The notes beneath the pieces were generated by a model that saw nothing but the letters and a program-made list of their open reading frames with translations, was not told where the DNA came from and searched no databases. Positions 46,588 through 55,197 of a stretch of 64,000 bases of DNA are shown here, piece after piece. The stretch covers positions 124,001-188,000 of the forward strand of contig CBFHMJ010000027.1 in NCBI GenBank assembly GCA_965656875.1, given 5' to 3'. Both the position numbers and the translations under genes were made by a program. The stretch is from CBFHMJ01 sp965656875. Lineage in GTDB: Bacteria > Pseudomonadota > Gammaproteobacteria > Enterobacterales > Alteromonadaceae. Each line of letters opens with the position of its first letter. Position 1 is the first letter of the stretch.

Positions 46588-47202
46588 TCAGACAGCTTCT
46601 GGTGCTGGCCCTCGGATGATGCCTACACTGGGGTCTTGTGAAAAATAAATATGCCCCTGTTCAACACTGCCTACAGACGCCCCAACCCGCTCAAGCGCGA
46701 CTCGGAAACTCATGATTCGCTTAGGTTGCTCACCGGATGTATTTTCGGGTATTGCATGTAAGGGGAAGTTACTGTTTTCAGCCGTTGTTTTATCCAACTC
46801 AAGGTAATTGCCTACATTTGTGATTGTAAGAATGCCATTCTTATTCAATCCTGTTACCTCAGTTTTAACTTCACATAAACAGTTGCCATGTAATTCATAA
46901 AATTCAAATCCTTTACCAAAGAACCTCCAATCCGAACTTTCTGGTCCCTTGATTGAAAAATGAATTTGCAAAACTTGTTTTTTATTAGCAAGCTCGTCAT
47001 TTTGATCTTCAAAATAACTTTCGATGATATAACTTGCGGTATCTGAAATTTCTTCCTCATATTCAACACCACTTTCATCCTGCAACACTCTAAAAAATCG
47101 CCACGGTTCTGTTATAGATAGGCCACTATTCGGTGGTTCCACTTTCATTTTGATCGTTTGAAGACTGGTTTTGACATGTACCGGTTCATGATTTGTACTC
47201 AT
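46588..47202 (-). CDS. hypothetical soluble protein
   Basis: A protein of 204 residues, beta-rich and acidic, with no signal peptide. Segments such as SDWRFFGKGFEFYELHGNCL, GILTITNVGNYLELDKTT and KRIMSFRVALERVGASVGSVEQ hint at a beta-sandwich repeated domain. No family recognised. The ATG at 47202 is preferred to the in-frame start at 47220 (shorter, MSTNHEPVH). It lies 263 bp downstream of the Spo0M-like gene on the same strand. Confidence 0.65.
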   Translation of the reverse strand: MSTNHEPVHVKTSLQTIKMKVEPPNSGLSITEPWRFFRVLQDESGVEYEEEISDTASYIIESYFEDQNDELANKKQVLQIHFSIKGPESSDWRFFGKGFEFYELHGNCLCEVKTEVTGLNKNGILTITNVGNYLELDKTTAENSNFPLHAIPENTSGEQPKRIMSFRVALERVGASVGSVEQGHIYFSQDPSVGIIRGPAPEAV

Positions 47203-47465
47203 GTTACGTTCACCTGACACGGAAACAGATAAGCATTATAGACAGACAAAAGTTAGTTGTTTCCAGTTTGGTTTCATTCAATTTAGAACAATAAAATATC
47301 ACTAACCTGTTAATTTATAACAAGTAACAGAAATAGATTATAAAACATAAATGGTACATATATACTGAGGTGAGGAGAATTAAAGCCCTGCATTCTGGTC
47401 CTATAAACTCCATCAGGCAAGGCTGGAAAGGCAAAGATGTATGTTGTGTAAAATGTGTATATTGA

Positions 47466-48254
47466 CTAACTATGCTGGCTGATTACATCATGCAGAATAT
47501 CAACGAGCTGCCCTTTGTGGCTGCTATCCACTGTTACTCGAACATTACTTTCATCCATATCGAACATTTCTGCGAACAAACCACCAATCCCTCTGGCTTT
47601 GCGATCAATTTCAAGGAACAGTGTTAGCTCATCACCGTGTAACATCATCACCAGCTCAAGTTCATCCAGCTTGCCACGAAAATCTCCGCGACGTGCCTTG
47701 AATTCGAATTCCTGGATAAAGGGTAATTCTCCCCGGTGAGAGTTACATCCTTCACTTTCTGCTTCAACCATGTCAAAACCCAGTTGTTCGATTGCGCCCA
47801 GCGTGGCCGCTTGCATCTCGTTAGGAACGACATGAATATAATCTTTATCGTCTTTATCCAGTGCAAAATCGATATCGAGATTGGTGTTTAACCAGGTTTC
47901 ACTTTTACCGATACTTAACGGTGCTTGCTGAGATAATTCAACTTCAAATGGAATTTCCCGATATTCTTCTGGTTGAATCATAAATGATTCATTGAGATCC
48001 CAGCTGTTAATACGACAAGTGCGTTCAACTACGCGAGTATGCGTCTCATCATCTCGTTCATATTCTTCTTCGACGAAATAGTTGCAGTAAACATCCAGAT
48101 CGATCTTATTGATTTTTTGTTCAACTTTACCGCCAGTGATCTTAATAACGCCTGTAATTAACTCACCCGGCTGAACTGATTCGTTATCCAGTACTGCATC
48201 TACTTTCGCAGCACCAATACCGACTTTTGATAATGCTTTGGTAAAAAATGACAT
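47466..48254 (-). CDS. Spo0M-like protein (arrestin fold)
   Basis: A protein of 262 residues. Family features: MSFFTKALSKVGIGAAKVDAVLD at the start, PGELITGVIKITGG, IDLDVYCNYFVEEEYERD and the beta-sandwich middle QPEEYREIPFEVEL, and the C-terminal DMDESNVRVTVD. Spo0M in Bacillus affects sporulation control; in Gram-negatives the role is unknown, so here only the fold is assigned. GGAG lies 7 bases before the ATG at 48254; the longer frame to 48332 is rejected. Confidence 0.85.
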   Translation of the reverse strand: MSFFTKALSKVGIGAAKVDAVLDNESVQPGELITGVIKITGGKVEQKINKIDLDVYCNYFVEEEYERDDETHTRVVERTCRINSWDLNESFMIQPEEYREIPFEVELSQQAPLSIGKSETWLNTNLDIDFALDKDDKDYIHVVPNEMQAATLGAIEQLGFDMVEAESEGCNSHRGELPFIQEFEFKARRGDFRGKLDELELVMMLHGDELTLFLEIDRKARGIGGLFAEMFDMDESNVRVTVDSSHKGQLVDILHDVISQHS

Positions 48255-48356
48255 AAAAGCTCCATTGCCAATGACATTGATAATGTTGGCAATAATAGCT
48301 GCATAACGATCAAAGGAAAAACAGCGAACCACAGAATTTTGTATCAGAACGTATAA

Positions 48357-48384
48357 GCCCCGACACGGTGTACAACGTCAGGGC
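48357..48384 (-). terminator. possible terminator of the biosynthetic minus-strand operon
   Basis: GCCCTGAC / GTCGGGGC on the minus strand (one G.T pair, 12-base loop) lies 24 bp after the cyclase stop. Only TTAT follows, so strength is doubtful. Confidence 0.4.
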
Positions 48385-48408
48385 GATTGTTGAGGTGTTT
48401 TATGTTGA

Positions 48409-49170
48409 TTAATTAGTGATTAGTGCATAAGCACGGCATGGACTGCCTGAACCATTCACAATTGGCAAAGGTGCAACAATCAGTACGGCACCCGTTGGCG
48501 GTAACTGATCCAGATTTTTTAGCTGAGTGAGCCCATATTTTCCTGCTCCCTGAAAATACCAGTGAACTGGAAACGGTGGAATTTGTTTTGCCCCCTGCCC
48601 GGCATCAGTGCCAACAGTTTCGACTCCAATGCCAACGATGGGGGTTTCCTCCGCCAGCCACTTTGCACACTCGGGACTAACGCCTGGCGTATGGCCGTTA
48701 TTCAGAAATGTATCGGCATCCGTATCGTATTTATCCCAACCACATCGATACAGCAGCCAACTGCCCTCTGGTAATGATCCATGTTGTTCACACCAGGCTT
48801 CAACGTGATGTCGTTCCAACAAAAAATCCGGATCATCAACCTGATGACTGACGTCAATCACGACCGCAGGCGCGACCAGTCGTTGCACCGGCACACTGAC
48901 AACATCATCGCCACCTTTTCCTGATACCCAGTGACATGGCGCATCAAAGTGCGTGCCCGTATGTTCTGACATCTGAATGTTATTCCAGTAAACTTCTTCG
49001 CCTTTTTCATCATACTGGCTGATCACTTCTTGTTTGAACGGCCAGGGTTGTCCTCGATCTGCCGGTAATCGAATAACCGGGGTGTCTTCTGATAATGGCG
49101 CCGCCAAATCGACGACCTTGACGGAAGATTGCGTTAACGCACCAGCCAGTTGTTGTAATAATTCACTCAT
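48409..49170 (-). CDS. KynB-type cyclase family hydrolase (putative kynurenine formamidase)
   Basis: A protein of 253 residues. The metal motif H70-T-G-T-H74-F-D76-A-P-C-H80 is the hallmark of the cyclase (PF04199) family, which includes bacterial kynurenine formamidase KynB; VGIGVETVGTDAG further on is also family-typical. In this context it would hydrolyse N-formylkynurenine to kynurenine plus formate. Last gene of the minus-strand block, 46 bp after the aminotransferase. Starts at 49170 (with AGAGA upstream) or 49185. Other cyclase-family substrates cannot be excluded. Confidence 0.8.
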   Translation of the reverse strand: MSELLQQLAGALTQSSVKVVDLAAPLSEDTPVIRLPADRGQPWPFKQEVISQYDEKGEEVYWNNIQMSEHTGTHFDAPCHWVSGKGGDDVVSVPVQRLVAPAVVIDVSHQVDDPDFLLERHHVEAWCEQHGSLPEGSWLLYRCGWDKYDTDADTFLNNGHTPGVSPECAKWLAEETPIVGIGVETVGTDAGQGAKQIPPFPVHWYFQGAGKYGLTQLKNLDQLPPTGAVLIVAPLPIVNGSGSPCRAYALITN

Positions 49171-49216
49171 AACGTTATCTCTCATAATTCGAGTGTTTTC
49201 AGACAATCGTTCCCGG

Positions 49217-50143
49217 CTAGTCCAGTACGGGAATCGAATGTTCAGCCACCGGTTCCAGCCTGACTACCGTTTCATAATGTTGCTGGAGTTGACGAACAAC
49301 CTTGCCTGGTTTGCCATCGCCAATCAATTTACGGTCAATACTGGTCAATGACGTAATTTCCGATAACGTACCAACGGTAAACACTTCTTCGGCTAAGTAG
49401 AGTTCTGTTCGATCAATTTCACGCCGTTCAACCGCTAATCCCAGTTTTTCGCTGGCCAGCTCCGCAACTACATCCACTGTAATGCCTTCTAATACCCCAG
49501 CTGTGCCTGGTGGCGTCGTAACCACGCCATTGTTATACATCATGATGCATGAACCAGGCGCTTCGGCGACTGTTCCGCGATGATTAAGAAACAGTGCGGT
49601 ATCAAACCCGTTGCGATTCGCTTCATGTTGCGCAAGGCGGCTATTGTGGTAATTCGCCCCTGTCTTTATCCGTGGCGGCATGGTGTCGTCACTGATCCGA
49701 CGCCAGGTCGAAAACGAAGCAGTTGCACCCGTCTGATATTTTGGTGAACGAGGCATGGGAATCGCCGTAATATGCATACCGGTATCTTCGGTGTAACCCA
49801 GTGGATCAAAATTATTTCCCTGACCAAAATACGGTGAAATCACGATATGAATGTCTTCCCGGTAACCATTGCGTTTAATCAGTTCAATACACGCCTCCGT
49901 AATGTGTTGATCGGTCCATTCCATCTTCAGGTCGATACACTTCATGGAAAAACGTAACCGCTTCAGGTGATCGTTAATCCGATACATAAACATTTGCTGT
50001 TGGGCTTCGTTCCAGTAAACACGAACACCTTCAAACACATTGGCACCCCAGAAAGCACCCTGTGTTCGGGCGTGAAGTACGCAGTTTTCCCAGGCAACAA
50101 TTTCACCATTCAGCCAGGCGTATTGAGGTTTGGTAAGCGACAT
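49217..50143 (-). CDS. PLP fold-type IV aminotransferase (BCAT family)
   Basis: A protein of 308 residues. BCAT signature: GANVFEGVRVY (35-43), PLP lysine K160 in PPRIKTGANYHNSRL, GTVAEAPGSCIMM and GVLEGITVDVV. Branched-chain aminotransferases, D-amino-acid transaminases and aminodeoxychorismate lyases share this fold; FEGVR favours the BCAT group. The expected pathway would need a transaminase for kynurenine (to kynurenate-type quinolines) or for a side-chain keto acid, so the family label should not be taken as proof of a role in leucine or valine metabolism. Spacing to the flavin monooxygenase gene is 20 bp. Confidence 0.86.
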   Translation of the reverse strand: MSLTKPQYAWLNGEIVAWENCVLHARTQGAFWGANVFEGVRVYWNEAQQQMFMYRINDHLKRLRFSMKCIDLKMEWTDQHITEACIELIKRNGYREDIHIVISPYFGQGNNFDPLGYTEDTGMHITAIPMPRSPKYQTGATASFSTWRRISDDTMPPRIKTGANYHNSRLAQHEANRNGFDTALFLNHRGTVAEAPGSCIMMYNNGVVTTPPGTAGVLEGITVDVVAELASEKLGLAVERREIDRTELYLAEEVFTVGTLSEITSLTSIDRKLIGDGKPGKVVRQLQQHYETVVRLEPVAEHSIPVLD

Positions 50144-50163
50144 AAAATTACTCCAGGTTGCAA

Positions 50164-51810
50164 TCAGGATGCTTTAGTCATTAACGGAGACTGGTTGAAG
50201 TCCGTCACCGGACAACCACTGATTTGTTCAATAATTGATGTAAAAGATGGGGTATTGTCTAAACGATGATTGGACGCAATATGACCATCAGGACGGATCA
50301 AATACACAACGTGATCGCCCTGCTTAAATTGCTCAGCGAAAAGAATGTCATCATAAAACACCACCGTGACACTTTTTTCCTGCTCAACTAAGGCAACAGG
50401 CGGAGCATCGCCTTTTGGCATGGCGGCAACAAATGCGACATCGACCGCACTTCGTGTGGCTGCCGCAGCACGACAAAATTCGGGCAGGCGCTCCGGTGGC
50501 CCCATGTATAAACAAAGGAAACCATGACCGATAAATTTACGAAGTCGGGTCCGTTGATTATCCACAAAAATGCGAGTATCCGGTGCGAATCGACCCACAT
50601 AAGGGTTGTCATCCGGCACGATCATTGGTGATGCTTTATACGTGAACGGCTCTGTCATTCGACCATGATTAACGGAATTACGAAGTCCTTTGAAAGGCAC
50701 CGATGCCCAAAGCACCATGTTTCTGACAATGCGCTTAATCGGTGAAGGCGGCACCATGAATTTGATGGTTGCTTCAGTGACTTTCAGGTTTTCCTGGGCG
50801 GCGGCATAACGCTCTGTATGATAGGTATCCAGCAAGGTTTCATCTGCTTTACCCCGGATCACCGCATTGAATTTCCAGGCCAGATTATCTGCGTCCTGAA
50901 TACCGCTGTTCATTCCTCTTGAACCATAAGGCGGGTACGAATGTGCGGCGTCGCCAGCAAAAAATACATTACCTAGTTTAAAGTTATCGATAACACGCTG
51001 ATGGAACCGGTAAACACTTATCCATTCAATGTTATAGGGGATATCACCGATGACTCGTCTGATCCGTTTTTCCAGTTCACCATTTTCTTTCTCTTTCTCG
51101 ATATCTGCATCAGGTGGCAACTGCCAGTCTATTCGCCAGATATTATCTGGCTGTGGATGCATCACTAACTGGCGTCCAGGATTGAAATCCGGGTCGAAAT
51201 GAAAATGTCGTTCTTTTGTTTGTGGCAGATTTGCTTTGATATCTGTGATTAGGAATCGATCTTTATGGGTATAGCCAGTGAAAGGAACACCAGACAAATC
51301 ACGCATCTTGCTCCGAACACCATCACAGGCAACCAGATAACGAAAGGTAAACTGTTCCAGACCGTTTTCAGTATTTACATTGACCGTGACGTTGTCGCCG
51401 TTATCGGTGTAGCTTGTCAGTTCATGATTCCATTTAATCTCTGACTTCGGATGCTGGTTTATCCAGTGCTCTAACTCCTGTTCAATGCGATATTGCGAGA
51501 TATTGACAAACTCGGCATAGCCTTCTCGTTCCGGATATTCCTGAGTAATACGTTCGACATTTCGAATGTAGGTGCGAGCTATTCGCCAATGAATACCTTC
51601 TTCACCAATCGTATCGCCAATGCCCAGTTTTTCCAGTGTCTCAAGCGCATCGCCCTGAATAAGACAAGCCTTTGATCCTTTCGGCAGTAAGTGAGGAGCT
51701 TTATCCAGTATCACACTGGAAATGCCAAAATCTGCCAGACGGGCTGCCAATGTCATACCAACCGGACCTGCGCCGATAATACCAACGGTTTTATTCATCT
51801 GATTGTTCAT
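50164..51810 (-). CDS. FAD-dependent aromatic monooxygenase (MhpA/phenol-hydroxylase-type)
   Basis: A protein of 548 residues of the PF01494 class. FAD-binding GAGPVG at 13-18, D36 after the second strand, the DG motif in YLVACDGVRSKMRD, and the GD motif in FFAGDAAHSYPPYGSRGMNSGIQDADNLAW (around 285-315). A thioredoxin-like C-terminal domain follows (about 420-548), as in MhpA, TfdB and PheA. It lacks the C-terminal transmembrane part and the layout of canonical kynurenine 3-monooxygenase. It would hydroxylate an aromatic ring; kynurenine, anthranilate or a derived quinoline are candidates from context. The start is the first of two ATGs, 12 bp apart, neither with a strong site. Confidence 0.87.
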   Translation of the reverse strand: MNNQMNKTVGIIGAGPVGMTLAARLADFGISSVILDKAPHLLPKGSKACLIQGDALETLEKLGIGDTIGEEGIHWRIARTYIRNVERITQEYPEREGYAEFVNISQYRIEQELEHWINQHPKSEIKWNHELTSYTDNGDNVTVNVNTENGLEQFTFRYLVACDGVRSKMRDLSGVPFTGYTHKDRFLITDIKANLPQTKERHFHFDPDFNPGRQLVMHPQPDNIWRIDWQLPPDADIEKEKENGELEKRIRRVIGDIPYNIEWISVYRFHQRVIDNFKLGNVFFAGDAAHSYPPYGSRGMNSGIQDADNLAWKFNAVIRGKADETLLDTYHTERYAAAQENLKVTEATIKFMVPPSPIKRIVRNMVLWASVPFKGLRNSVNHGRMTEPFTYKASPMIVPDDNPYVGRFAPDTRIFVDNQRTRLRKFIGHGFLCLYMGPPERLPEFCRAAAATRSAVDVAFVAAMPKGDAPPVALVEQEKSVTVVFYDDILFAEQFKQGDHVVYLIRPDGHIASNHRLDNTPSFTSIIEQISGCPVTDFNQSPLMTKAS

Positions 51811-51863
51811 AATGTTTTACCAACTGATGCTGTTGTTTTTATCTGTTGTCATAGCTGTTCTGA

Positions 51864-53144
51864 TTATTCCGGCGCATTGAACACTGGAATCTTTCTAACG
51901 CTGTTCAGATACGGCGTTCCTTCCGTATATCCTGTGCCCGTACTTTCCCCTAACATCAACACCGCAATGCCATAGTGAGATTGCCGCCAACGTTTCAGGT
52001 GCAGTTCGAACCGTTTCATGACCGCTCGAATTGCTTTCAGCGAATCTTCCGAGAGTATTTGTTCAGACAGTGCATGAAGATAAGCGTCGTCCAGGGTTGC
52101 GGAACCATTAAGCAATCGGTTACGCACTTCCGGCACGGATTTGTAAGCGATTGAATCCAGTCTGTCTTCGTCGGGAATGCGACACAGTGATTCAACGGTT
52201 TTATAACTGCGGGACTGGATCGCGCTTGCGCCTTCCGTGTAATTTCTGAAGGTTCTGAAAGATTCTTGTCTCATCGTGGTTAGCAACTGGAACAATACGA
52301 TGGCTTCTTTGATATACGTTTCGGCTTCTGCCAAATGAGCCAGTACAACCTCGCCACTCTGACTAAACGCTTCAATCGCGGCTTTTAATTGCAACGCCAC
52401 CCAGCTAAACGTGGTTTCAAAACTTTGCAGTACTCGTAAAAACAGGTATTCATCATGAATGGTATAAACAGGGATCAAGCTGACCAGCAATGTTTGCTTT
52501 TCTGCATCTGACATCCCATCAGCAAGCGTGTCGCTTAGTGTGTTAAATTCGTCGATTGGCTGTTCGGCTCGTGGATTGATCGAGATACCAAGTCGTTCGA
52601 CATAAGGCTCCAGGGCTCTCAACGCAAATTTACACCGGGTAGCAACCAGCGACTGATCCGGCTTCATATCGGGCAACCAGCTTTTGTTATCCAGTGAATC
52701 AATATCAAATTTGATCGCATCAACAATCAACAACACCAGGTCACGATCCAGTCTTTCCCGGGCGGAATACAACAGGGAGAGAGGTGCATTGACACCGGGT
52801 AGCTTTAACAAAGGCAAGGCCAGATAAGAACGATAATCGTAGGTTTCATCATCTTTATCTAACATCACATCCAAAAAAGACAACACATCCAGATAGTCAT
52901 TATCCGGGTCGTCAACAACTTGTGATTTAAGGTCGGCTCGAATCTGTTGCAGCAAATTCAGTGCTACCGGGTCAACAAAGTGCTTACCTTTGACGCGATA
53001 AACATCCATCACCTGACCCACAGGAAACTGACTGGCTTTTTTATCCCATTGTTTTAATGCATTTTTCAGCGCAGTTACCATCGCCGCTGATTTACTGTTT
53101 TGTTCGGTTAAGGTTTGTACATTGTCGTCGTTAGGCTCTGACAT
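51864..53144 (-). CDS. divergent tryptophan 2,3-dioxygenase-superfamily heme protein
   Basis: A protein of 426 residues. The C-terminal half carries TDO hallmarks: HDEYLFLRVLQSFETTFSW (residues about 225-243, near the distal heme side), FRTFRNYTEGASAIQSRSYK (with the carboxylate-binding Arg), and WRQSHYGIAVLMLGESTGTGY with proximal heme ligand H390 and Thr404 in the spot of T254 of Xanthomonas TDO. The first 200 residues are an extra helical domain absent from typical TDO (280-300 residues). Where the Xanthomonas enzyme has distal His55 (IIQH), this protein has Leu (LRVL). The reaction may therefore be non-canonical. SD GGGGAGCAGG precedes ATG 53144. Confidence 0.82.
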   Translation of the reverse strand: MSEPNDDNVQTLTEQNSKSAAMVTALKNALKQWDKKASQFPVGQVMDVYRVKGKHFVDPVALNLLQQIRADLKSQVVDDPDNDYLDVLSFLDVMLDKDDETYDYRSYLALPLLKLPGVNAPLSLLYSARERLDRDLVLLIVDAIKFDIDSLDNKSWLPDMKPDQSLVATRCKFALRALEPYVERLGISINPRAEQPIDEFNTLSDTLADGMSDAEKQTLLVSLIPVYTIHDEYLFLRVLQSFETTFSWVALQLKAAIEAFSQSGEVVLAHLAEAETYIKEAIVLFQLLTTMRQESFRTFRNYTEGASAIQSRSYKTVESLCRIPDEDRLDSIAYKSVPEVRNRLLNGSATLDDAYLHALSEQILSEDSLKAIRAVMKRFELHLKRWRQSHYGIAVLMLGESTGTGYTEGTPYLNSVRKIPVFNAPE

Positions 53145-53234
53145 AAACCTGCTCCCCACACCATCAATACCGGGTTTATTTTATTTTCCGCTACCTGAAT
53201 CGCTGATTTTTGCGCGAACGAATCCCGCCGATCA

Positions 53235-53256
53235 GTTTCGGATTAGTTTCGGATTA
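53235..53256. repeat. tandem 11 bp direct repeat
   Basis: GTTTCGGATTA occurs twice in a row (53235-53245 and 53246-53256) in the 174 bp gap between two genes of the minus-strand block. Possible protein site, or only replication slippage. Confidence 0.6.
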
Positions 53257-53318
53257 GTTATTTAGGTCTGTAGACCGTTAGCAGTGAAAGTTATGACATC
53301 ATTCGGTTATCAGCATCC

Positions 53319-54461
53319 TCAATCCGGTCCGGATCGTTGCCGCCATAGGCGGATTAGCTGACATACTCGTTCAATGTCACGTTGGTTATTGAAGTAATGA
53401 AACGACAGGCGGACAGCATTCCCTCTGGGACTGACAACCACCTGATTTAAAGAAAGAAAATTTGATAAGTCATTGGCTTGCAAGGTTTTAACAGCCAATT
53501 GAGCACCATGCTCCTGAGACACCGGACGCGTGACCAGATGTTCACCCATTGCTTCCAGTTGCTGAGCGCATTGATGCACCAGGTTTGCGATATGATCACA
53601 GACCCGTTGTTGATCAAACTGGCAGAGTAGTGATAGCCCTGCTCTGGCAGCGTAAATGGCTGGAGTCGCAGGCGTGCCAGTCTCGAACTTGCGGGCATCT
53701 TCGGCAAAATCAACCGTATTTATATCAAAAGCAAATGGATTCTTACGAGCAAACCAACCGGTAAGCTGAGGTTCCCGACTTATATCACTCGGGTCTTTCA
53801 CATACAGCATCGCGACTCCTGCCAGACCCAGTCCATATTTCATAAAACCGGTAACAAAAAAATCGCATTCCATCTGAGACACATTAATATCGGAAACACC
53901 AAACCCTTGATATCCATCGATAAATACTTTTGCTCCGGCGGATTTCGCCAGTTGTGTGATAGCCTGATAAGGCAGGGTTTTACCATCACGAAAACAAGTA
54001 TGCGTCACCGATACCAACCGGGTTCTGTCGGTAATAGCCTGTCGGAATAAATCCAGCGTATGTTGATGATTTTCACCCTGTGGCACAGCCACCAACTTTA
54101 CGCCCCGGTGTTGTTGCTGGTGCCAGACATGTGCAATCGAAGGAAATTCAGCTTCACTGAATACGATCTCATCACCAGGCGAGAATGTCATGGTCGATAC
54201 GACCTGATAAGCACAGGTTGAAGCATTCGGCATCAATGCAATTTGACTGACAGACGCACCAATACAAGCAGCAAAAGACTGCCTTAACTGATTCGTTTCC
54301 TGTTCAAAATCATGCCACGCCAGTTCTGGCGTTTTCATTGAGCGCTGCATGCTGGATAACGCGTCTTCCAACATTTTTGTGGCTGGTGCAACACTACAAC
54401 TGGCTAAAAAGATACTATCGGGAGGCAGCAAAATCTGCTCCCGAAATGCACTGGAATTCAT
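53319..54461 (-). CDS. class V PLP enzyme, kynureninase-like
   Basis: A protein of 380 residues of the aminotransferase class V fold. PLP residues: D182 in VFIDGYQGFG and the Schiff-base lysine K208 in TGFMKYGLGLAGVAML; PLP-phosphate-type segment ALMPNASTCAYQ near 76-87. Similar enzymes include kynureninase, cysteine desulfurase and serine-type transaminases. Next to a TDO and a KynB-type hydrolase, kynureninase (kynurenine to anthranilate plus alanine) is the first choice, but the usual kynureninase Y/W signature is not clear and the enzyme is shorter than typical (about 415). Spacing to TDO is 28 bp. Confidence 0.72.
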   Translation of the reverse strand: MNSSAFREQILLPPDSIFLASCSVAPATKMLEDALSSMQRSMKTPELAWHDFEQETNQLRQSFAACIGASVSQIALMPNASTCAYQVVSTMTFSPGDEIVFSEAEFPSIAHVWHQQQHRGVKLVAVPQGENHQHTLDLFRQAITDRTRLVSVTHTCFRDGKTLPYQAITQLAKSAGAKVFIDGYQGFGVSDINVSQMECDFFVTGFMKYGLGLAGVAMLYVKDPSDISREPQLTGWFARKNPFAFDINTVDFAEDARKFETGTPATPAIYAARAGLSLLCQFDQQRVCDHIANLVHQCAQQLEAMGEHLVTRPVSQEHGAQLAVKTLQANDLSNFLSLNQVVVSPRGNAVRLSFHYFNNQRDIERVCQLIRLWRQRSGPD

Positions 54462-54489
54462 GAACTGCCTCTACAATCAGATGTTCTGA

Positions 54490-55197
54490 TTAACTACCGT
54501 AGGTCTCTTCGTTTGTGATCCGTGTTCTGGCACGCCATAACATCGGGAAAAACTCTTGATTAATCAATCGAGTGAGCTTTTCAATCGGTGTTCCTTTAGT
54601 GCCAATTGTATTCAGTCCAATCGTTCTGACCGCGATTTTATAGTGATGAGAACGCCATAAACTGACCTTTTCATCCCACTCCACCAGCGCTTCAAACAAT
54701 TGAAATAAATCACTGTTTGGATGAGAGCGATATACATCAACGATATCAATGGATTCTGATGCAATCGTGTTCTCGAACACCTGACACATGGCTTCTCCGG
54801 TAGACTGGACTTTTTTCCAGCCTGGAGATTCAAACCCAGAACCGTTACCCAGTGCAGGACGTACTGCCTGGAAATCCCAGGGTGTCATAAATTTGAGCAT
54901 GTTCAGTTGATCAGTGATCAACTGAATGGCATAGGAAGAGCGGCGAAGTAAAGCAGCAGCAAAGCCATAATGACCAGATTCAGTCTGGTGTATAGCTTCC
55001 TGGAGTTCATTACAACTGAGCTTTAACCATAACTCAGTTGACTGGTGAACGATCTGAAACAGTAGCTCGTCCCGATGTTCCATCTCGTCGGCTGTCGGTT
55101 GCAAACTTAGCAATGCATCTGTTCGCATATAACGAGCATAGTCTGTATCGCCCGGGCCTTTGCAGAGTAATTTTGAATAATCTTTTTTAATGGTCAT
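54490..55197 (-). CDS. compact tryptophan 2,3-dioxygenase
   Basis: A protein of 235 residues. TDO hallmarks: YARYMRTDALLSLQP, HRDELLFQIVHQSTELWLKL with the distal His (equivalent of Xanthomonas His55), FQAVRPALGNGSGFESPGW, and the proximal heme histidine H185 in LWRSHHYKIAVRTIG, then FFPMLWRARTRI. Compared with the 280-300 residue family norm, about 50-60 residues are missing between the SGF segment and the proximal histidine. All heme and substrate residues seem kept, so it is a plausible active dioxygenase opening tryptophan to N-formylkynurenine. Starts at ATG 55197; first gene of the minus-strand block. Confidence 0.83.
   Translation of the reverse strand: MTIKKDYSKLLCKGPGDTDYARYMRTDALLSLQPTADEMEHRDELLFQIVHQSTELWLKLSCNELQEAIHQTESGHYGFAAALLRRSSYAIQLITDQLNMLKFMTPWDFQAVRPALGNGSGFESPGWKKVQSTGEAMCQVFENTIASESIDIVDVYRSHPNSDLFQLFEALVEWDEKVSLWRSHHYKIAVRTIGLNTIGTKGTPIEKLTRLINQEFFPMLWRARTRITNEETYGS

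Noticed and set aside
49217..50143. Calling the fold-IV transaminase ilvE
   Set aside because: No ilv or leu genes lie nearby and the gene is embedded in the tryptophan-opening block; family label only.
53319..54461. Calling the class V PLP enzyme a cysteine desulfurase
   Set aside because: The typical desulfurase catalytic-cysteine loop near the C-terminus is not seen and there are no Fe-S assembly neighbours; the tryptophan/kynurenine context fits better.
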